DNA of 64,000 nucleotides from Roseiarcus sp963780825 (GTDB taxonomy: Bacteria > Pseudomonadota > Alphaproteobacteria > Rhizobiales > Beijerinckiaceae): contig CAWADL010000006.1 in assembly GCA_963780825.1 (NCBI GenBank), positions 62,001 to 126,000 on the forward strand. Reading direction: 5' to 3'. The notes under the pieces were generated by a model. That model did not search any database, was not told where the DNA came from, and worked only from the letters and a program-made list of their open reading frames with translations. Below, piece by piece: positions 63,376 through 64,000 of the stretch; position 1 is the stretch's first letter; each line of letters starts with the position of its first letter. A program made the translations under genes and the position numbers.

Positions 63376-64000
63376 TCAGCCGTTCTCGATCAGATCGTCA
63401 ATCAGGCGCGTCCAGGCGCCGAGCTCGGAGCGGATCTCCGTCGCATTGGCGGCAACCGAAATCTCGATGCCGGCCTCCTCGATGTACTCGACCTCGACCG
63501 CAAGCTTTTCGACCTTCGGCTTCAGCTGGTTGAGCAGTTGTTCCGGACCTGTGATCTTCAACAGCTTGACGTCGCCGCCGCGCGTCAGGCGAGCGACGTT
63601 CTCGACGAGCTCGTCGACGATCTGTTTGGCGACCTCATCGACAAGCAGCAACTTCAGCACGCGCGAGGCGGCTTGCGCGATTCGCTGTTCGATCTCGGAG
63701 AAGGCGTTCTCGATGGTCTCGGAAAGACGCGCGTATTCGTTCATCTGGAAGTCGAGCTTCTCGATGACGGCGCGCTTCTGCGTTTCCGCGCGCTCGAGCG
63801 CACGGTCGGTGGCGGCCTCGGACTTCGCGGTGTCCAACCCCTCCTGAACGCCGCGATGGTAGGCTTTGGCGAGCTCCGCCTCCATGTCGATCTCGGGTTG
63901 GGGCTGGGCGGCTGGGCGCGGCAGGGCAGGGGCAACGCGGCGCGGCGCGAATGAGGCGTCCAGCGGGCGCACGAGCGGCGCCGCCTCCGGCGAACGCCGC
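63376..64000 (-). CDS. fliH: flagellar assembly protein FliH-like, 5' end outside window
   Basis: At least 198 residues; the frame is open to the right edge, so the beginning is probably missing (a GTG at 63972 could start a shorter form). EAELAKAYHRGVQEGLDTAKSEAATDRALERAETQKRAVIEKLDFQMNEYARLSETIENAFSEIEQRIAQAASRVLKLLLVDEVAKQIVDELVENVARL has the amphipathic G-x-x-x-G-like N-terminal helix and long coiled coil of FliH/YscL stators, followed by a small C-terminal domain (ITGPEQLLNQLKPKV ... GIEISVAANATEIRSELGAWTRLIDDLIENG). It would regulate the FliI export ATPase. It overlaps nothing and is 4 bp from motB. Confidence 0.78.
   Translation of the reverse strand, partial: RRSPEAAPLVRPLDASFAPRRVAPALPRPAAQPQPEIDMEAELAKAYHRGVQEGLDTAKSEAATDRALERAETQKRAVIEKLDFQMNEYARLSETIENAFSEIEQRIAQAASRVLKLLLVDEVAKQIVDELVENVARLTRGGDVKLLKITGPEQLLNQLKPKVEKLAVEVEYIEEAGIEISVAANATEIRSELGAWTRLIDDLIENG

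Overview
The window looks like chromosome of a high-GC alphaproteobacterium, most likely a Hyphomicrobiales (Rhizobiales) member near the Beijerinckiaceae, Methylocystaceae or Bradyrhizobiaceae. The evidence is a MotB-MotC-FliK motility operon typical of that order, an FrcBCA-type fructose ABC transporter with a divergent ROK repressor, a GAAC-N7-GAAC (alphaproteobacterial LexA) box between uvrA and ssb, an amino acid:[carrier protein] ligase of the type described in Bradyrhizobium and Agrobacterium, and many palindromic intergenic repeats of the kind common in these genomes. I cannot assign a genus.

Layout. 1-7.3 kb: tightly overlapping metY (3' end), metA-like gene, flavin reductase and FATP-type AMP ligase, followed by a divergent pair of operons: carrier protein + esterase (-) and acyl-CoA dehydrogenase + amino acid:[carrier protein] ligase (+). 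I read this as a small non-ribosomal-peptide-like, carrier-protein-bound amino acid pathway, and it is the most interesting system here. 7.6-8.2 kb: HigBA. 8.4-12.1 kb: uvrA and ssb, divergent around a shared SOS box. 12.7-16.7 kb: a TrpD2-like/SUMT fusion, then pgl and zwf. 16.8-21.2 kb: frcR-like repressor and frcBCA. 21.5-31.6 kb: serine hydrolase, alpha/beta hydrolase, family-5 binding protein, amidase, B3/4 protein, DHFR-like protein, folE and a GGDEF protein. 31.8-39.1 kb: UvrD-like helicase, solitary higA with a higB remnant, cystine/amino-acid ABC components, a luciferase-like monooxygenase with a class V aminotransferase, and a RelB/YafQ module. 39.2-49.1 kb: DUF445 protein, a lower-GC formyltransferase, a pyruvyl transferase, an LhgO-like oxidase, a sulfotransferase/class IV aminotransferase pair, a CPA1 antiporter and a UPF0158 protein. 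49.2-57.5 kb: SDR, HxlR-MATE, MFS, J-domain + GGDEF proteins, a decayed RelE/Xre module and a LysR regulator. 57.6-64 kb (minus strand, transcribed right to left): fliH, motB, motC, fliK and a lytic transglycosylase.

Two global features matter for any reader. First, about 20 apparent single-base frameshifts interrupt otherwise well conserved genes, including uvrA and ssb (in ssb the acidic tail is intact in the next frame). This points to uncorrected sequencing indels rather than mass pseudogenisation, so apparent fusions and 'pseudogenes' here must be read with caution. Second, the intergenic DNA is packed with at least six palindromic repeat families. One of them (R1, eight copies) has twice been invaded at the centre of its palindrome by non-coding elements that have terminal inverted repeats and direct-repeat flanks.
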